Of a DNA stretch of 64,000 nucleotides, positions 43,014 through 51,751 are shown one piece after another. The notes below the pieces were generated by a model. It was not told the DNA's origin. It ran no database searches and worked only from the letters and a program-made list of their open reading frames with translations. Position 1 is the stretch's first letter, and every line of letters starts with the position of its first letter. This DNA is from Flavobacterium sp. HBTb2-11-1 (lineage in GTDB: Bacteria > Bacteroidota > Bacteroidia > Flavobacteriales > Flavobacteriaceae), in the NCBI RefSeq assembly GCF_009826975.1, contig NZ_WUMO01000006.1, forward strand, positions 186,001 to 250,000. Direction: 5' to 3'. The position numbers were made by a program, and so were the translations under genes.

Positions 43014-43346
43014 TTATTGATTTTGATTGGTGATTAGATTTACAGCATCGGATAATTCTGTCCAAGTGCCGCTAAGTTCGTTTAAAAATGTTTGTCCTAT
43101 CTCAGTTAATCCATAATATTTTCGCGGTGGCCCAGAGGTCGATTCTTCCCAGCGATAATTTAGTAAACCGTCATTTTTCAATCTAGTTAACAACGGGTAA
43201 ACGGTTCCTTCTACAACTAGTAATTTTGCGTTTTTTAAAGTGTCTAATATCTCAGAGGTATAGGCATCTTTTTCTTTTAGAACTGATAAGATGCAAAACT
43301 CAAGAACACCTTTGCGCATCTGTGCTTTTGTGTTTTCAATGTTCAT
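43014..43346 (-). CDS. PadR-family transcriptional regulator
   Basis: A 110-residue winged-helix protein of the short PadR group. Marks: MRKGVLEFCILSVLKEKDAYTSEILDTLKNAKLLVVEGTVYPLLTRLKNDGLLNYRWEESTSGPPRKYYGLTEIG. The C-terminal helix (TFLNELSGTWTELSDAVNLI) forms the dimer. First gene of the four-gene operon and probably its own repressor. No ligand can be inferred. Confidence 0.9.
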   Translation of the reverse strand: MNIENTKAQMRKGVLEFCILSVLKEKDAYTSEILDTLKNAKLLVVEGTVYPLLTRLKNDGLLNYRWEESTSGPPRKYYGLTEIGQTFLNELSGTWTELSDAVNLITNQNQ

Positions 43347-43472
43347 AATTTCATTTTGTTTTTTTTTGATTGAACAATTCGTTTTTTGATTGATGGTGAT
43401 TTGATTGATGATTGATTTCGAAACTTATATGATTTGATTGATGTTTCGACTATAACTTTTAATTTTTTAATG

Positions 43473-43952
43473 TCACTTTATAAAAGGAATCGTAAGCGGA
43501 TATTTGTATAACTCTCCGTTTGAAGCTTTTATCGAAGCGTAGATTACTAAAAAGAATTCAACAAACTTTAATAACCCGAAAAGTATAACAGCTGTTATGC
43601 CCACACTTAAAATTCCAATGTTTGCCTGAATGTTAAAGTTTCTAATTACAAAATCATCGTCATTAAAAACGGCTTCTAATGGAAGATTCTGCAAGAAAAC
43701 AGTAACGAAAATCGGTATCGCAATAAGCGCTAAAATCAAAGAATAAAGCAAAATGCTTAATTGAAAGTTCAAAGCCTGTTTTCCATGATGATCTGCAAAT
43801 TCAGACTTGTCTTTATAATTTGTCCAAATGATTAGCGGAAAAATATAGTTCCCAAACGGAATGATGTATTGGCTTAAAGTACTTAAATGAGTAAATGTTG
43901 CTGTATTCTTTTCTGATGTTTTTTCCATGATGAGTGGTGTTGTTGTTTCCAT
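43473..43952 (-). CDS. DUF4870 membrane protein
   Basis: A 159-residue protein with three or four hydrophobic helices. The family wording is LSQYIIPFGNYIFPLIIWTNYKDKSEFADHHGKQALNFQLSILLY, followed by a helix around 62-85 and another near 115-145. Unknown function. The start may be the ATG at 43952 or the one 8 codons later (43928); the second has a more usual short N-terminus. It lies 126 bp before the padR operon on the same strand and may be part of the same stress set. Confidence 0.83.
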   Translation of the reverse strand: METTTPLIMEKTSEKNTATFTHLSTLSQYIIPFGNYIFPLIIWTNYKDKSEFADHHGKQALNFQLSILLYSLILALIAIPIFVTVFLQNLPLEAVFNDDDFVIRNFNIQANIGILSVGITAVILFGLLKFVEFFLVIYASIKASNGELYKYPLTIPFIK

Positions 43953-44183
43953 GATTAAAAGTATATAGTAATTTCTTATGCAAATATATGTCTAAAAAAC
44001 AGTATCTTGTTTTGCATAGTACTAATTATTAACAAAAATTTAACAAATTTAAAATTATGAAATTAGCTTTAAATTGTTGAAAATCATTTGGAACCCTTGT
44101 GTTTGTTGACTTCTTTCTGATATGTCAATAATTTATTGTGCGCGCATAGTTTTTTTGTATTTTTACATAAAAAAAATAATCCT

Positions 44184-44636
44184 ATGGCACTTTCGGTATC
44201 AAAACTTAATAAATTCGTCTTGTTCAAACTCCCTTCTGCATACTTTTGCGGAGTGCGTGTAAAAGACATTAACGATAGCAGTTGTACAGTTACAGTAAAA
44301 CACAGATGGATCAATCAGAATCCATTTAACTCGATGTATTTTGCTGTTCAGGCTATGGCGGCAGAATTGACAACAGGGGCTTTGGTGATTTCTCAGATAC
44401 AGCAAAGCGGAAAGAAAATTTCTATGTTAGTAGCCAATAACAAAGGAAACTTCACTAAAAAAGCAACAGGACGAATTACTTTTGTCTGCAACGATGGGCA
44501 TTTGATTGCCGATGCCATAAAGAAAACAATAGAAACGGGAGAAGGGCAGACGTTCTGGATGAAATCTATTGGAACAAATGAAGAAGGTGTTCAGGTTTCT
44601 GAAATGGATTTTGAATGGAGTATCCGTGTGAAATAG
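44184..44636 (+). CDS. DUF4442-type hotdog-fold protein
   Basis: A 150-residue protein with a hotdog-fold domain: SVSKLNKFVLFKLPSAYFCGVRV, then HRWINQNPFNSMYFAVQAMAAELTTGALVI (the long helix), then strands with ITFVCNDGHLI and EGVQVSEMDFEWSI. Relatives are acyl-CoA thioesterase-like, but no activity is shown. The open frame reaches back to 44136, but the family starts at the ATG at 44184. Ends 4 bp before a repeat. Confidence 0.83.
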   Translation: MALSVSKLNKFVLFKLPSAYFCGVRVKDINDSSCTVTVKHRWINQNPFNSMYFAVQAMAAELTTGALVISQIQQSGKKISMLVANNKGNFTKKATGRITFVCNDGHLIADAIKKTIETGEGQTFWMKSIGTNEEGVQVSEMDFEWSIRVK

Positions 44637-44643
44637 TTTTTTA

Positions 44644-44704
44644 GCCACGAATTCACGAATTAAATTTTTAGAGCTTTGTCAAAGTTTAAAACTTTGACAA
44701 AGCT
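44644..44704. repeat. Half CACGAATT repeat joined to a perfect 33-bp palindrome
   Basis: gccacgaattcacgaatt (44644-44661) is the left arm of the CACGAATT element with no right arm. It is followed at once by a perfect inverted repeat agctttgtcaaagttt, one base, then its mirror (44672-44704). It seems one element has displaced part of another. Confidence 0.85.
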
Positions 44705-44720
44705 TCGAAACAGTATATAA

Positions 44721-44753
44721 AAAAGACCTCGTTTTTGGCGAGGTCTTTTTTTG
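44721..44753 (+). terminator. Bidirectional terminator
   Basis: Stem aaaaagacctcg pairs with cgaggtcttttt, with a loop of 7 and T-runs on both strands; it closes the hotdog gene and the convergent CC-peptide gene. Confidence 0.9.
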
Positions 44754-44771
44754 TTGAAATCCAAGTTTCAA

Positions 44772-44939
44772 TTATTTTTTAACGCAACAAGATTTTTTAT
44801 CTTTTTTATCAGTTGATGTTTTTTTACAGCAAGATTCTTTTTTCTCTTTATCTTTTGTTACCGGTTTTGTTTCCTGAGCCATTACACCGATCGAAAATAA
44901 AGCAGCTGTTGCTATCGTGATTACTTTTGTCATTTTCAT
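44772..44939 (-). CDS. Small secreted peptide with two CC motifs, probable copper binder
   Basis: A 55-residue open frame. Translation: a signal peptide MKMTKVITIATAALFSIGVMAQ (1-22), then a very basic mature part with two repeated motifs, ESCCKK and KSCCVKK, separated by Lys/Asp-rich sequence. Two vicinal Cys pairs in a secreted basic peptide suggest soft-metal binding, and the next genes on the same strand are the multicopper oxidase and the copper ATPase. A signal peptide with a normal AQ cleavage site makes chance unlikely. It ends just before a bidirectional terminator. No homologue name is known to me. Confidence 0.7.
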   Translation of the reverse strand: MKMTKVITIATAALFSIGVMAQETKPVTKDKEKKESCCKKTSTDKKDKKSCCVKK

Positions 44940-45066
44940 TAAATGTTTTTTGTGTTAGAGTTATAATTGGTGAATCAAATATAATTCGAATTCTTATAGC
45001 TGATTCTTACAAATTGTTAATGTTTTTGTAAAATCTGTTAATGAGTTGTAAACTCCACCATTGTAT

Positions 45067-47310
45067 TTAGTAGTTAAGATTAACCCCAAAACCAATTCCC
45101 ATATCGCTGTCATAATGTGTTGTGATTCCGAAGTTTCGGGCAACAATATATTTCAATCCCGCCATATATTCTTTATCGGTATTCCACATTAAATTCATAC
45201 GAAGTCTTTGCGAAAGCGGAATATCTTTTCGCTCAAATTGTACTCTTACATTTCCATCGGTATAAACTTCAACTTGCGCTTTTATGAGCATTGGTAAAGT
45301 ATATTCGGCTCCTAAACTGAAAACCGAACGATTGTCTTTGGTATTTTTTTGTCCCCAAAGATTTTGTTCCTGTTCGTCCATTCCCATTTTGCGGTAACGC
45401 CAGTCAAAACCAATAAAAGGCATTAACCATTGATTTTTTCCAATGTAGCGACCAATATGAGTTTCAGTTTCATAACCATGTTTGTCGTTGTAACCCAATC
45501 TCCATTCCGTTCCGATGCTCCAACGTGTGTTGCTGAACATCGCTTCACCATCATTTCCGTTGGTAGCAAAATCATTTTCGGCCATAAAATGAAACATTCT
45601 ATCGTCCATTTTTAGCATTTTAAAAGCCATTTCAGGATGATGAATCAACGGATTTGGAGCGGAATTTTCATAACTAAAAATACGTCCCATTCCAGCCATC
45701 ATGTGGTATAAAATATGACAATGAAAAAACCAGTCGCCATCAGCATTTGCCTGAAACTCGATTGTATCGGTTTCCATTGGCATAATATCAATCACATTTT
45801 TTAACGGAGAATAATCGCCGTGTTCGTTTAGAATTCTAAAATCATGTCCGTGCAAATGCATTGGATGACGCATCATCGAACCGTTGTATAAAACGATACG
45901 AACATTTTCTCCTTTTTTGATTAAAATTTTATCCGTCTCAGAAACCACTTTATTATCCAAACTCCAAACGTAACGGTTCATATTTCCAGAAAGCGTAAAG
46001 CGCAATTCTTTTACAGGTGCATCTTTCGGAAGATTAGTTTTAAAAGGAGATTTCAGCATGCCATAATTTAAAGTCACAATTTCTGAAGTTTCGGCGCTGT
46101 CGCTTTCCATTTTCATTTCTTCCATATTATGATTCGAATGATCCATCGCAGGTTTTGCATTTTCATCTTCACCTGAAATTTCAGGATACATTACAGCATT
46201 CATGTCCATTTTATTCAGAGACATATTCATGTCCATATCGTTCATTTCGCCGTTCATTTTCATCATGTCGTTCATCATTTTCATCCCTTCAAAATATTTT
46301 AATTTCGAAAGATGGTGAGCCGGCTGTTTTTCTCCACTTCCTAAAAACAAAGACGCAGATCCCGTTCTGTCTTCGGCTGTAGCCAAAAAGGCAAAAGATT
46401 TATTATCCTCTGGAATCGTAACCACAACATCATACGTTTCAGAAACGGCAATAATCAAACGATCAACCTCTACTGGTTCAACATCGTTTCCGTCGCTGGC
46501 TACAACGGTAATTTTTCCTCCGCCGTAAGTAAGCCAGAAATAACTCGAAGCGCCGCCATTTGCAATTCGCAATCTTACTTTTGAGCCAGGTTTAAGATCT
46601 GAAAATTGCTGTTCGTTTTTACCATTAATCAGGAACTTTTCATAATACACATCGCTGACATCCATTGCATTCATTCGTTTCCATTCGTTGGTCACTTTGG
46701 TCGAAAAATGTCCTTGTTTTAAAGCTTCAAAATAGCTTTGTGTTGTTCCTTTTTTTATGGCAAACCAATCGTTGGCATTGTGCAGCATGCGCTGAATGTT
46801 CTCTGGTTTCAAATCTGACCATTCGCTTAAAATAACTGGAATTGTCGGCAAATCGTCAATACCTTTTCTAATCGTTGAATCGTCTTTTTTCTTATTGATG
46901 ATAAAAAGTCCATATAAACCAATTTGTTCCTGCAAACCCGAATGACTGTGATACCAATACGTTCCGTTTTGAATGATTGGAAATGTATATTTATGAGTCG
47001 TTCCAGGTTCAATTGGCATTTGGGTTAAATACGGAACGCCGTCTTCTTTATTTGGCAGAAACAATCCGTGCCAGTGCATGGAAGTGGTTTCCTTTTTTAA
47101 TTCGTTGTGCACATAAATTTCTGCAATATCTCCTTCGGTAAAAGTTAGAGTTGGCATCGGAATTTGTCCATTAACCGAAATAGCACGTTTTTCTTTACCC
47201 GAAAAATTGACAATCGTATCGCGAACATGCAAATCGTAACGCACGACTTTCTGAGCTTTTAGTTGAAAAGCAATTAAAAAAAGGATCAGGATATATTTAA
47301 TTTTAATCAT
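45067..47310 (-). CDS. Multicopper oxidase fused to a CopB-like outer-membrane barrel
   Basis: A 747-residue secreted protein (signal peptide 1-20). The three cupredoxin domains hold all copper ligands: MHWHG (78-82), WYHSHSG (119-125), RHPMHLHGHDF (481-491) and HCHILYHMMAGM (530-541), giving the type 1 and trinuclear sites. A Met-rich loop (343-374, 13 Met in 32 residues) and MDHSNHNMEEMKM follow, as in CopA/PcoA oxidases that detoxify cuprous ions. Residues about 560-747 read as amphipathic strands (WSIGTEWRLGYNDKHGYETETHIGRY, ending VNLNY) like the CopB/PcoB barrel. In Proteobacteria these are two proteins; here they are one chain. A palindromic repeat separates it from the P-type ATPase gene. 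Confidence 0.88.
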   Translation of the reverse strand: MIKIKYILILFLIAFQLKAQKVVRYDLHVRDTIVNFSGKEKRAISVNGQIPMPTLTFTEGDIAEIYVHNELKKETTSMHWHGLFLPNKEDGVPYLTQMPIEPGTTHKYTFPIIQNGTYWYHSHSGLQEQIGLYGLFIINKKKDDSTIRKGIDDLPTIPVILSEWSDLKPENIQRMLHNANDWFAIKKGTTQSYFEALKQGHFSTKVTNEWKRMNAMDVSDVYYEKFLINGKNEQQFSDLKPGSKVRLRIANGGASSYFWLTYGGGKITVVASDGNDVEPVEVDRLIIAVSETYDVVVTIPEDNKSFAFLATAEDRTGSASLFLGSGEKQPAHHLSKLKYFEGMKMMNDMMKMNGEMNDMDMNMSLNKMDMNAVMYPEISGEDENAKPAMDHSNHNMEEMKMESDSAETSEIVTLNYGMLKSPFKTNLPKDAPVKELRFTLSGNMNRYVWSLDNKVVSETDKILIKKGENVRIVLYNGSMMRHPMHLHGHDFRILNEHGDYSPLKNVIDIMPMETDTIEFQANADGDWFFHCHILYHMMAGMGRIFSYENSAPNPLIHHPEMAFKMLKMDDRMFHFMAENDFATNGNDGEAMFSNTRWSIGTEWRLGYNDKHGYETETHIGRYIGKNQWLMPFIGFDWRYRKMGMDEQEQNLWGQKNTKDNRSVFSLGAEYTLPMLIKAQVEVYTDGNVRVQFERKDIPLSQRLRMNLMWNTDKEYMAGLKYIVARNFGITTHYDSDMGIGFGVNLNY

Positions 47311-47350
47311 TAGCTTATAATTTTAAATCAATTGAACATAATTGAATTTT

Positions 47351-47481
47351 AACACATAGAAACATAGATTTTTGTGTCTATAAAAAGAGAAGAGAAGAAA
47401 CTAGTTTCCACACATAGCTATGTGTATTGAAATAAGTGAAACGCCTCTAACCGCAAAGCAGAACTATGTTTCTATGTGTTT
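47351..47481. repeat. Intergenic palindromic repeat, ACATAG units
   Basis: aacacatagaaacatag on the left is mirrored by ctatgtttctatgtgtt on the right (to 47481). In between stands a perfect 16-bp palindrome acacatagctatgtgt (47410-47425). It separates the oxidase and ATPase genes. Confidence 0.8.
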
Positions 47482-47500
47482 AAAATAATTACACTACAAA

Positions 47501-50047
47501 TTACAATTTTAAATTTCTCAATCGTAAAGCATTTACAATTACTGAGACAGAACTCAAACTCATTGCAACCGCAGCCAACATCGGCGAAAGCAATATTCCT
47601 AAAAACGGATATAAAATTCCTGCTGCAATTGGCACTCCTAAAGTGTTATATATAAAAGCAAAGAATAAATTCTGCTTGATATTTGACATTACAGCATGGC
47701 TGAGGTTTTTTGCTTTTACAATTCCGTTTAAATCACCTTTTACCAAAGTTATTTTAGCACTTTCGATGGCAACATCAGTTCCTGTTCCCATTGCGATTCC
47801 AATGTTGGATTGAGCCAAAGCAGGCGCATCGTTGATTCCGTCTCCAGCCATGGCAACGATTTTTCCTTGCGCTTGAAGACGTTCGATTTCTTTTAATTTA
47901 TCTTCCGGAAGACAATCTGCTTTGAAAGAACTCAAATGTAAATGATCGGCAACCGCTTTTGCAGTATTATGATTATCGCCCGTCATCATGATTACCTCAA
48001 CACCTTGAGCGATTAGTTCTTTAATGGCTTTTGCGCTGTTTTCTTTGATGGCATCGGTAATCGCTACAAAACCTAAAACTTCTTTCTCAATAGAAATATA
48101 CGAAATAGTTTTTCCAAGATTTTGTTCGGCAGTTACTTTACTTTCTAAATCTGAAGAAACAGAAACTCCAATTTCATCCATTAATTTTTTATTTCCTAAA
48201 GCGACTTTTTTGCCTTCGATACTTCCAAAGACACCTTTTCCTGCAATGGTTTCAAAACCTTGAACTTCTTTCAGCAAACTATTTTTAGCTTTCGCGAAAT
48301 TGACTACGGCTTGCGCCAAAGGATGTTCGCTATGCTGATTCAAAGAAGCAATGTTTTGAAGCAGAAAATCTTCATCATTATTAACCGCATAAATTTTTTC
48401 TACAGATGGTTTTCCTTCCGTAATGGTTCCAGTTTTATCGGTAATTAAAACATCAATTTTATTCATGTTTTCCAGAGCTTCGGCATTTTTGATTAAAATT
48501 CCATGCTGAGCGCCTTTTCCAACGCCAACCATAACCGACATTGGAGTTGCGAGTCCAAGTGCGCAAGGGCAAGCAATAATCAAGACAGCAATTGCATTAA
48601 TCAATCCGTAGACATAAGCAGGTTCTGGACCGAATTTCGCCCAAGCAAAAAAGGTTAAAACCGAAATGATTACAACCGTTGGAACGAAATATTTAGAAAC
48701 GCGATCGGCTAATTTCTGAATTGGAGCGCGTGATCTGCTGGCGTCATTTACCATTTGGATAATCTGCGAAAGCATGGTTTCTGAACCTACTTTTTCGGCA
48801 ATCATCACAAATGATTTTGTACCGTTTATAGTTCCTGAAATTACAGCATCACCAGTTTTTTTGTCTACAGGAATTGGTTCGCCAGTAATCATAGATTCGT
48901 CGATACTGCTTTCTCCAGTAGTTATTTTTCCGTCTACAGGAATTTTTTCTCCTGGCTTCACACGAAGCAAATCGCCTTTTTTGATATTGTGAATAGAGAT
49001 TACTTTATCTACACCGTTTTCAACCAAAGTCGCTTCTGTTGGAGCTAATTTCAATAACTCTTTTATTGCTCCGTTGGTTTGCCCGTGTGCTTTAGCTTCT
49101 AATAATTGTCCCAATAAAACTAAGGTGATAATTACCGTTGCCGCTTCAAAATACAAATGAATCGTTCCGTGATGTGATTTGAATTCAGATGGGAAAATAT
49201 CTGGAAAAAACATTCCGATAATGCTAAATAGGAAAGCAACACTAGTTCCAATTCCGATTAGTGTAAACATGTTTAAATTCCAAGTCACAATTGATTTGTA
49301 TGCACGAACGAAAAACATCCATCCAGCATAAAACAAAACGGGAATTGAAAATAAAAGCTGAACCCAATTCCACTTTTCAATCGACATTACATTATATAAT
49401 GGATTATTCGGAATCATTTCAGACATTGAAATAATGAAAATAGGGAGCGTAAATAAAATCGCAATTTTCATTTTCTTCAGCAAATCCGTATAAGTTTTGT
49501 TTTCTTCACTTTCTGAAGCCTGCATAGGAACCAAATCCATTCCGCAGATTGGACAATCGCCCGGTTCGTTTGAAACGATTTCTGGATGCATTGGACAAGT
49601 AAATTGTGTTGCAGTTACGGCAACTTGCGGTACTAAATCCATTCCGCAAACTGGGCAATCTCCAGGTTTATTGTATGTTTTGTCGCCTTCGCAATGCATT
49701 GGGCAATAATAAACGCCATTTGCACTGTGCTGGTGCACTTTTTTAGTTTCTGTTTTATGATGATTGTGATTGTGGCTGTGATGATCTTTTTTATGACTAG
49801 AACAGCAAGATTTAAAGGTAGTTTCTCCATGATTTTTAGGAGAATCCATTTCAATAGTATAATTTCCCGTAGCAGATAAAACTTCCTGAAATTTTTCTGT
49901 CGGAACATGTTTTTCCATTGTAATCGTAGCCATTGGCGGATCCAAAGTTACTTCTGCCTGAACACCTTCTACTTCATTTAAAGTTTTTTCGACTTTGGTT
50001 CGGCATCCGTTGCATGACATTCCTGAAATTATATATTGATGAGTCAT
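47501..50047 (-). CDS. copA: Copper-transporting P1B-type ATPase
   Basis: An 848-residue exporter. N-terminus: an HMA domain with GMSCNGC at 9-15, a His-rich stretch (about 80-107), then two heavy-metal-binding modules of the form [18 protein letters not shown] (115-140 and 151-174). Eight membrane helices surround the core: TGE motif in [12 protein letters not shown], the metal site CPC at 493-495, phospho-Asp 537 in DKTGT, HP in SEHPLAQ, and [11 protein letters not shown]. The last helices carry the M7/M8 residues (NxxG..SS). Two consecutive CPMH/CGMDL modules are uncommon and may widen the metal-sensing range. It follows the regulator gene set on the same strand. Confidence 0.94.
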   Translation of the reverse strand: MTHQYIISGMSCNGCRTKVEKTLNEVEGVQAEVTLDPPMATITMEKHVPTEKFQEVLSATGNYTIEMDSPKNHGETTFKSCCSSHKKDHHSHNHNHHKTETKKVHQHSANGVYYCPMHCEGDKTYNKPGDCPVCGMDLVPQVAVTATQFTCPMHPEIVSNEPGDCPICGMDLVPMQASESEENKTYTDLLKKMKIAILFTLPIFIISMSEMIPNNPLYNVMSIEKWNWVQLLFSIPVLFYAGWMFFVRAYKSIVTWNLNMFTLIGIGTSVAFLFSIIGMFFPDIFPSEFKSHHGTIHLYFEAATVIITLVLLGQLLEAKAHGQTNGAIKELLKLAPTEATLVENGVDKVISIHNIKKGDLLRVKPGEKIPVDGKITTGESSIDESMITGEPIPVDKKTGDAVISGTINGTKSFVMIAEKVGSETMLSQIIQMVNDASRSRAPIQKLADRVSKYFVPTVVIISVLTFFAWAKFGPEPAYVYGLINAIAVLIIACPCALGLATPMSVMVGVGKGAQHGILIKNAEALENMNKIDVLITDKTGTITEGKPSVEKIYAVNNDEDFLLQNIASLNQHSEHPLAQAVVNFAKAKNSLLKEVQGFETIAGKGVFGSIEGKKVALGNKKLMDEIGVSVSSDLESKVTAEQNLGKTISYISIEKEVLGFVAITDAIKENSAKAIKELIAQGVEVIMMTGDNHNTAKAVADHLHLSSFKADCLPEDKLKEIERLQAQGKIVAMAGDGINDAPALAQSNIGIAMGTGTDVAIESAKITLVKGDLNGIVKAKNLSHAVMSNIKQNLFFAFIYNTLGVPIAAGILYPFLGILLSPMLAAVAMSLSSVSVIVNALRLRNLKL

Positions 50048-50148
50048 TGTATTGGTTTTTAATGTTACAATGCAAATTTCCGAAGTATCTGCGAGTTCGG
50101 TTTGTAGAATTTTGGGAATGATTTGTAAGATTTACGAAATTTTATTTA

Positions 50149-50234
50149 ACCGCAAAGGACGCAAGGTTTTTTTGATTTGCCAGACTTTGTAAAAACGCAA
50201 AGTTCGCAAAGCATTGTCGTAAAGTATCTTTGCG
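50149..50234. repeat. Intergenic palindromic repeat, CGCAAAG units (first of four)
   Basis: ccgcaaaggacgcaagg, then aaaaacgcaaagttcgcaaag, then atctttgcga; units spaced 9-10 bp. Related to the element at 19921-19976. First of four different elements in the 515-bp gap between the ATPase and the regulator gene. Confidence 0.65.
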
Positions 50235-50246
50235 AATCCTATATAA

Positions 50247-50325
50247 AACATAGCTTAAGGTTTCAACCTTGGGACGTATCGCATTTCAATTTTGTACCCA
50301 CAGTTGAAACCTTGGGCTATGTTCT
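50247..50325. repeat. Intergenic palindromic repeat, AGGTTTCAACCTTGGG (second of four)
   Basis: Left aacatagcttaaggtttcaa and ccttgggac, right gttgaaaccttgggctatgt, an inverted pair of about 20 bp with 28 bp between. Confidence 0.75.
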
Positions 50326-50356
50326 GAATAAATTACGAATGATTATGTAAAAAAGT

Positions 50357-50422
50357 TAGCCACAGATTAAAAAGATTAACACAGATTTTAAAATCCTTTT
50401 TAATCCTTATAACCTGTGGCTA
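50357..50422. repeat. Intergenic palindromic repeat, CACAGATT units (third of four)
   Basis: tagccacagatt, aaaaagatt, aacacagatttt on the left; aatccttttt, aatcc, aacctgtggcta on the right. Same three-unit layout as the CACGAATT element, with a different unit. Confidence 0.8.
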
Positions 50423-50454
50423 AATATAATCTTACAATCTTTGTGGTTAAGTCT

Positions 50455-50536
50455 GTCGCAGATTCTGCAGATTGAGCAGATTTAATTTTTAGAAATCTTA
50501 AAAAAATATCTGCCAAATCTGTTTAAATCTGCGAGA
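50455..50536. repeat. Intergenic palindromic repeat, GCAGATT units (fourth of four)
   Basis: gtcgcagattctgcagatt, gagcagattt on the left; aaatatctgcc, aaatctg, aaatctgcgaga on the right. It ends 27 bp beyond the 3' end of the regulator gene. Confidence 0.8.
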
Positions 50537-50562
50537 GAATAATTCTTCGTTTTTACAAGAAA

Positions 50563-51123
50563 TTATATATTCTCGATCTGAATACGCTTTTTATCTTTTG
50601 ATTGTTTGAAAGAAGTTGGAGTAAAGCCTGTGATTTTCTTGAATTGATTACTCAAATGAGCCACATTGCTATAGTTTAAAATATCAGCAATTTCGCTTAA
50701 CGAAAGTTCATTATACACCAATAATTCTTTTACTTTTTCAATTTTCTGACTAATGAAATACTTTTCAATCGTGGTGTTTTCAATTTCCGAAAACAAATTG
50801 CTGAGCGAATTATAATCCTGATTCAGATTTTCGGCTAGATATTCAGATAAGTTGATTTTAAGATCATTGTTTTTATGATGCACCAAATCTACAATCAGGT
50901 TTTTTATTCTTTCAACCGTTTTTGTTTTTTTATCGTCAATTAGATCAAAACCTAAAGCTAGAAGATTTTCTAATAAAACTTCTTTTTGCGAATCGCTGAT
51001 TTCTTCATTCAGTTCAACTTCTCCTAATTCTACAGCAGTAGGTTGAAGTCCGAGTTTTTCGAACTCAGACTTCACTGCCATTTTGCATCGGCTACACACC
51101 ATATTTTTGATGTAAAGCTTCAT
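50563..51123 (-). CDS. HMA domain fused to an AraC-type DNA-binding domain
   Basis: A 186-residue protein with two recognisable parts. Residues 1-65 form an HMA-like metal domain with MVCSRC (Cys 10 and 13), the same MxCxxC as copper chaperones. Residues about 95-186 form an AraC HTH pair: LSLSEIADILNYSNVAHLSNQFKKITGFTPTSFK. So metal binding and DNA binding are one chain, which would make it a one-component copper sensor. The upstream frame reaches 51156, but the ATG at 51121-51123 starts the HMA domain. It sits 2 bp behind the DUF3347 gene. Confidence 0.85.
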   Translation of the reverse strand: MKLYIKNMVCSRCKMAVKSEFEKLGLQPTAVELGEVELNEEISDSQKEVLLENLLALGFDLIDDKKTKTVERIKNLIVDLVHHKNNDLKINLSEYLAENLNQDYNSLSNLFSEIENTTIEKYFISQKIEKVKELLVYNELSLSEIADILNYSNVAHLSNQFKKITGFTPTSFKQSKDKKRIQIENI

Positions 51124-51125
51124 AT

Positions 51126-51653
51126 TTATTTGATCGTTTCTACCACATTTCCGCAAGTCAGCATAGATGAACCGTAGTACGGATTCTTAACTGCTTTTTC
51201 TTTGCTTAACCAATCAGCGTCTGCCATTGGACAATATTGTTTATAGATTGGTTGTTCTGGACTTGAAACTTTTATAAGATCGTAAGTGCTTTTAGACAAC
51301 GATTTAAAAGTCTCACGCTGTTTTTTAAGATCTGTTGTAGCTGAAATACTTTTAGCATCGGCAGTTAATTTTTTTACCACTTTCATCCACACAGTATGTT
51401 CGTTGTTTTTTAGTTTGTCCATTTTTACTGCAGTAATCGCTGTCAATAAATCTTTGGCTTTCGCCGAAGTCAATTTGCTGTCACTTTTAATAAGTGCATC
51501 TTTTACAGTAAAATAAGCATCGTAAACAGATTGCAGTTGAGAATCTGCAGTTTCTATTGCTGCTAATTCGGTATTATTTGTTTTTGCTTGAACTGTATTT
51601 GCACTAAATACTACTGTAAGCGCTGTTGCTAAAGCTATAATTGATTTTTTCAT
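51126..51653 (-). CDS. DUF3347 secreted copper-linked protein
   Basis: A 175-residue secreted protein: a signal peptide (1-23, ending VQA) then a DUF3347 domain (about 37-172) with helices VYDAYFTVKDALIKSD, and the C-terminal CPMADADWLSKEKAVKNPYYGSSMLTCG. The domain is found alone or on the end of CusB-type metal pumps, where the Met and Cys residues of the CPM and LTCG ends bind copper. The arrangement here fits a periplasmic copper carrier. First gene of a two-gene unit with the HMA/AraC regulator; a palindrome lies just before it. Confidence 0.85.
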   Translation of the reverse strand: MKKSIIALATALTVVFSANTVQAKTNNTELAAIETADSQLQSVYDAYFTVKDALIKSDSKLTSAKAKDLLTAITAVKMDKLKNNEHTVWMKVVKKLTADAKSISATTDLKKQRETFKSLSKSTYDLIKVSSPEQPIYKQYCPMADADWLSKEKAVKNPYYGSSMLTCGNVVETIK

Positions 51654-51670
51654 TGTATATTATATTTGGT

Positions 51671-51689
51671 AAAGGATTTAATATCCTTT
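51671..51689. promoter_or_regulatory. Candidate operator palindrome before the DUF3347/regulator genes
   Basis: A perfect 7-bp inverted repeat aaaggat-ttaat-atccttt, 17 bp before the DUF3347 ATG. It could be a binding site of the HMA/AraC regulator encoded two genes on; that is inferred. Confidence 0.35.
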
Positions 51690-51751
51690 AAAATTAATTA
51701 AAAAAATTTGATTTCAAAAAGACCCAATATGGGCTGTCACAAATACAATAA

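Noticed and set aside
49694..49879. A plus-strand open frame inside the copper ATPase gene
   Set aside because: It is the reverse complement of the His-rich segment of copA and has no independent features.
50149..50536. A CRISPR array, because of short repeated units
   Set aside because: The units are not identical, there are no spacers of constant length, and the halves are inverted; no cas gene is nearby.
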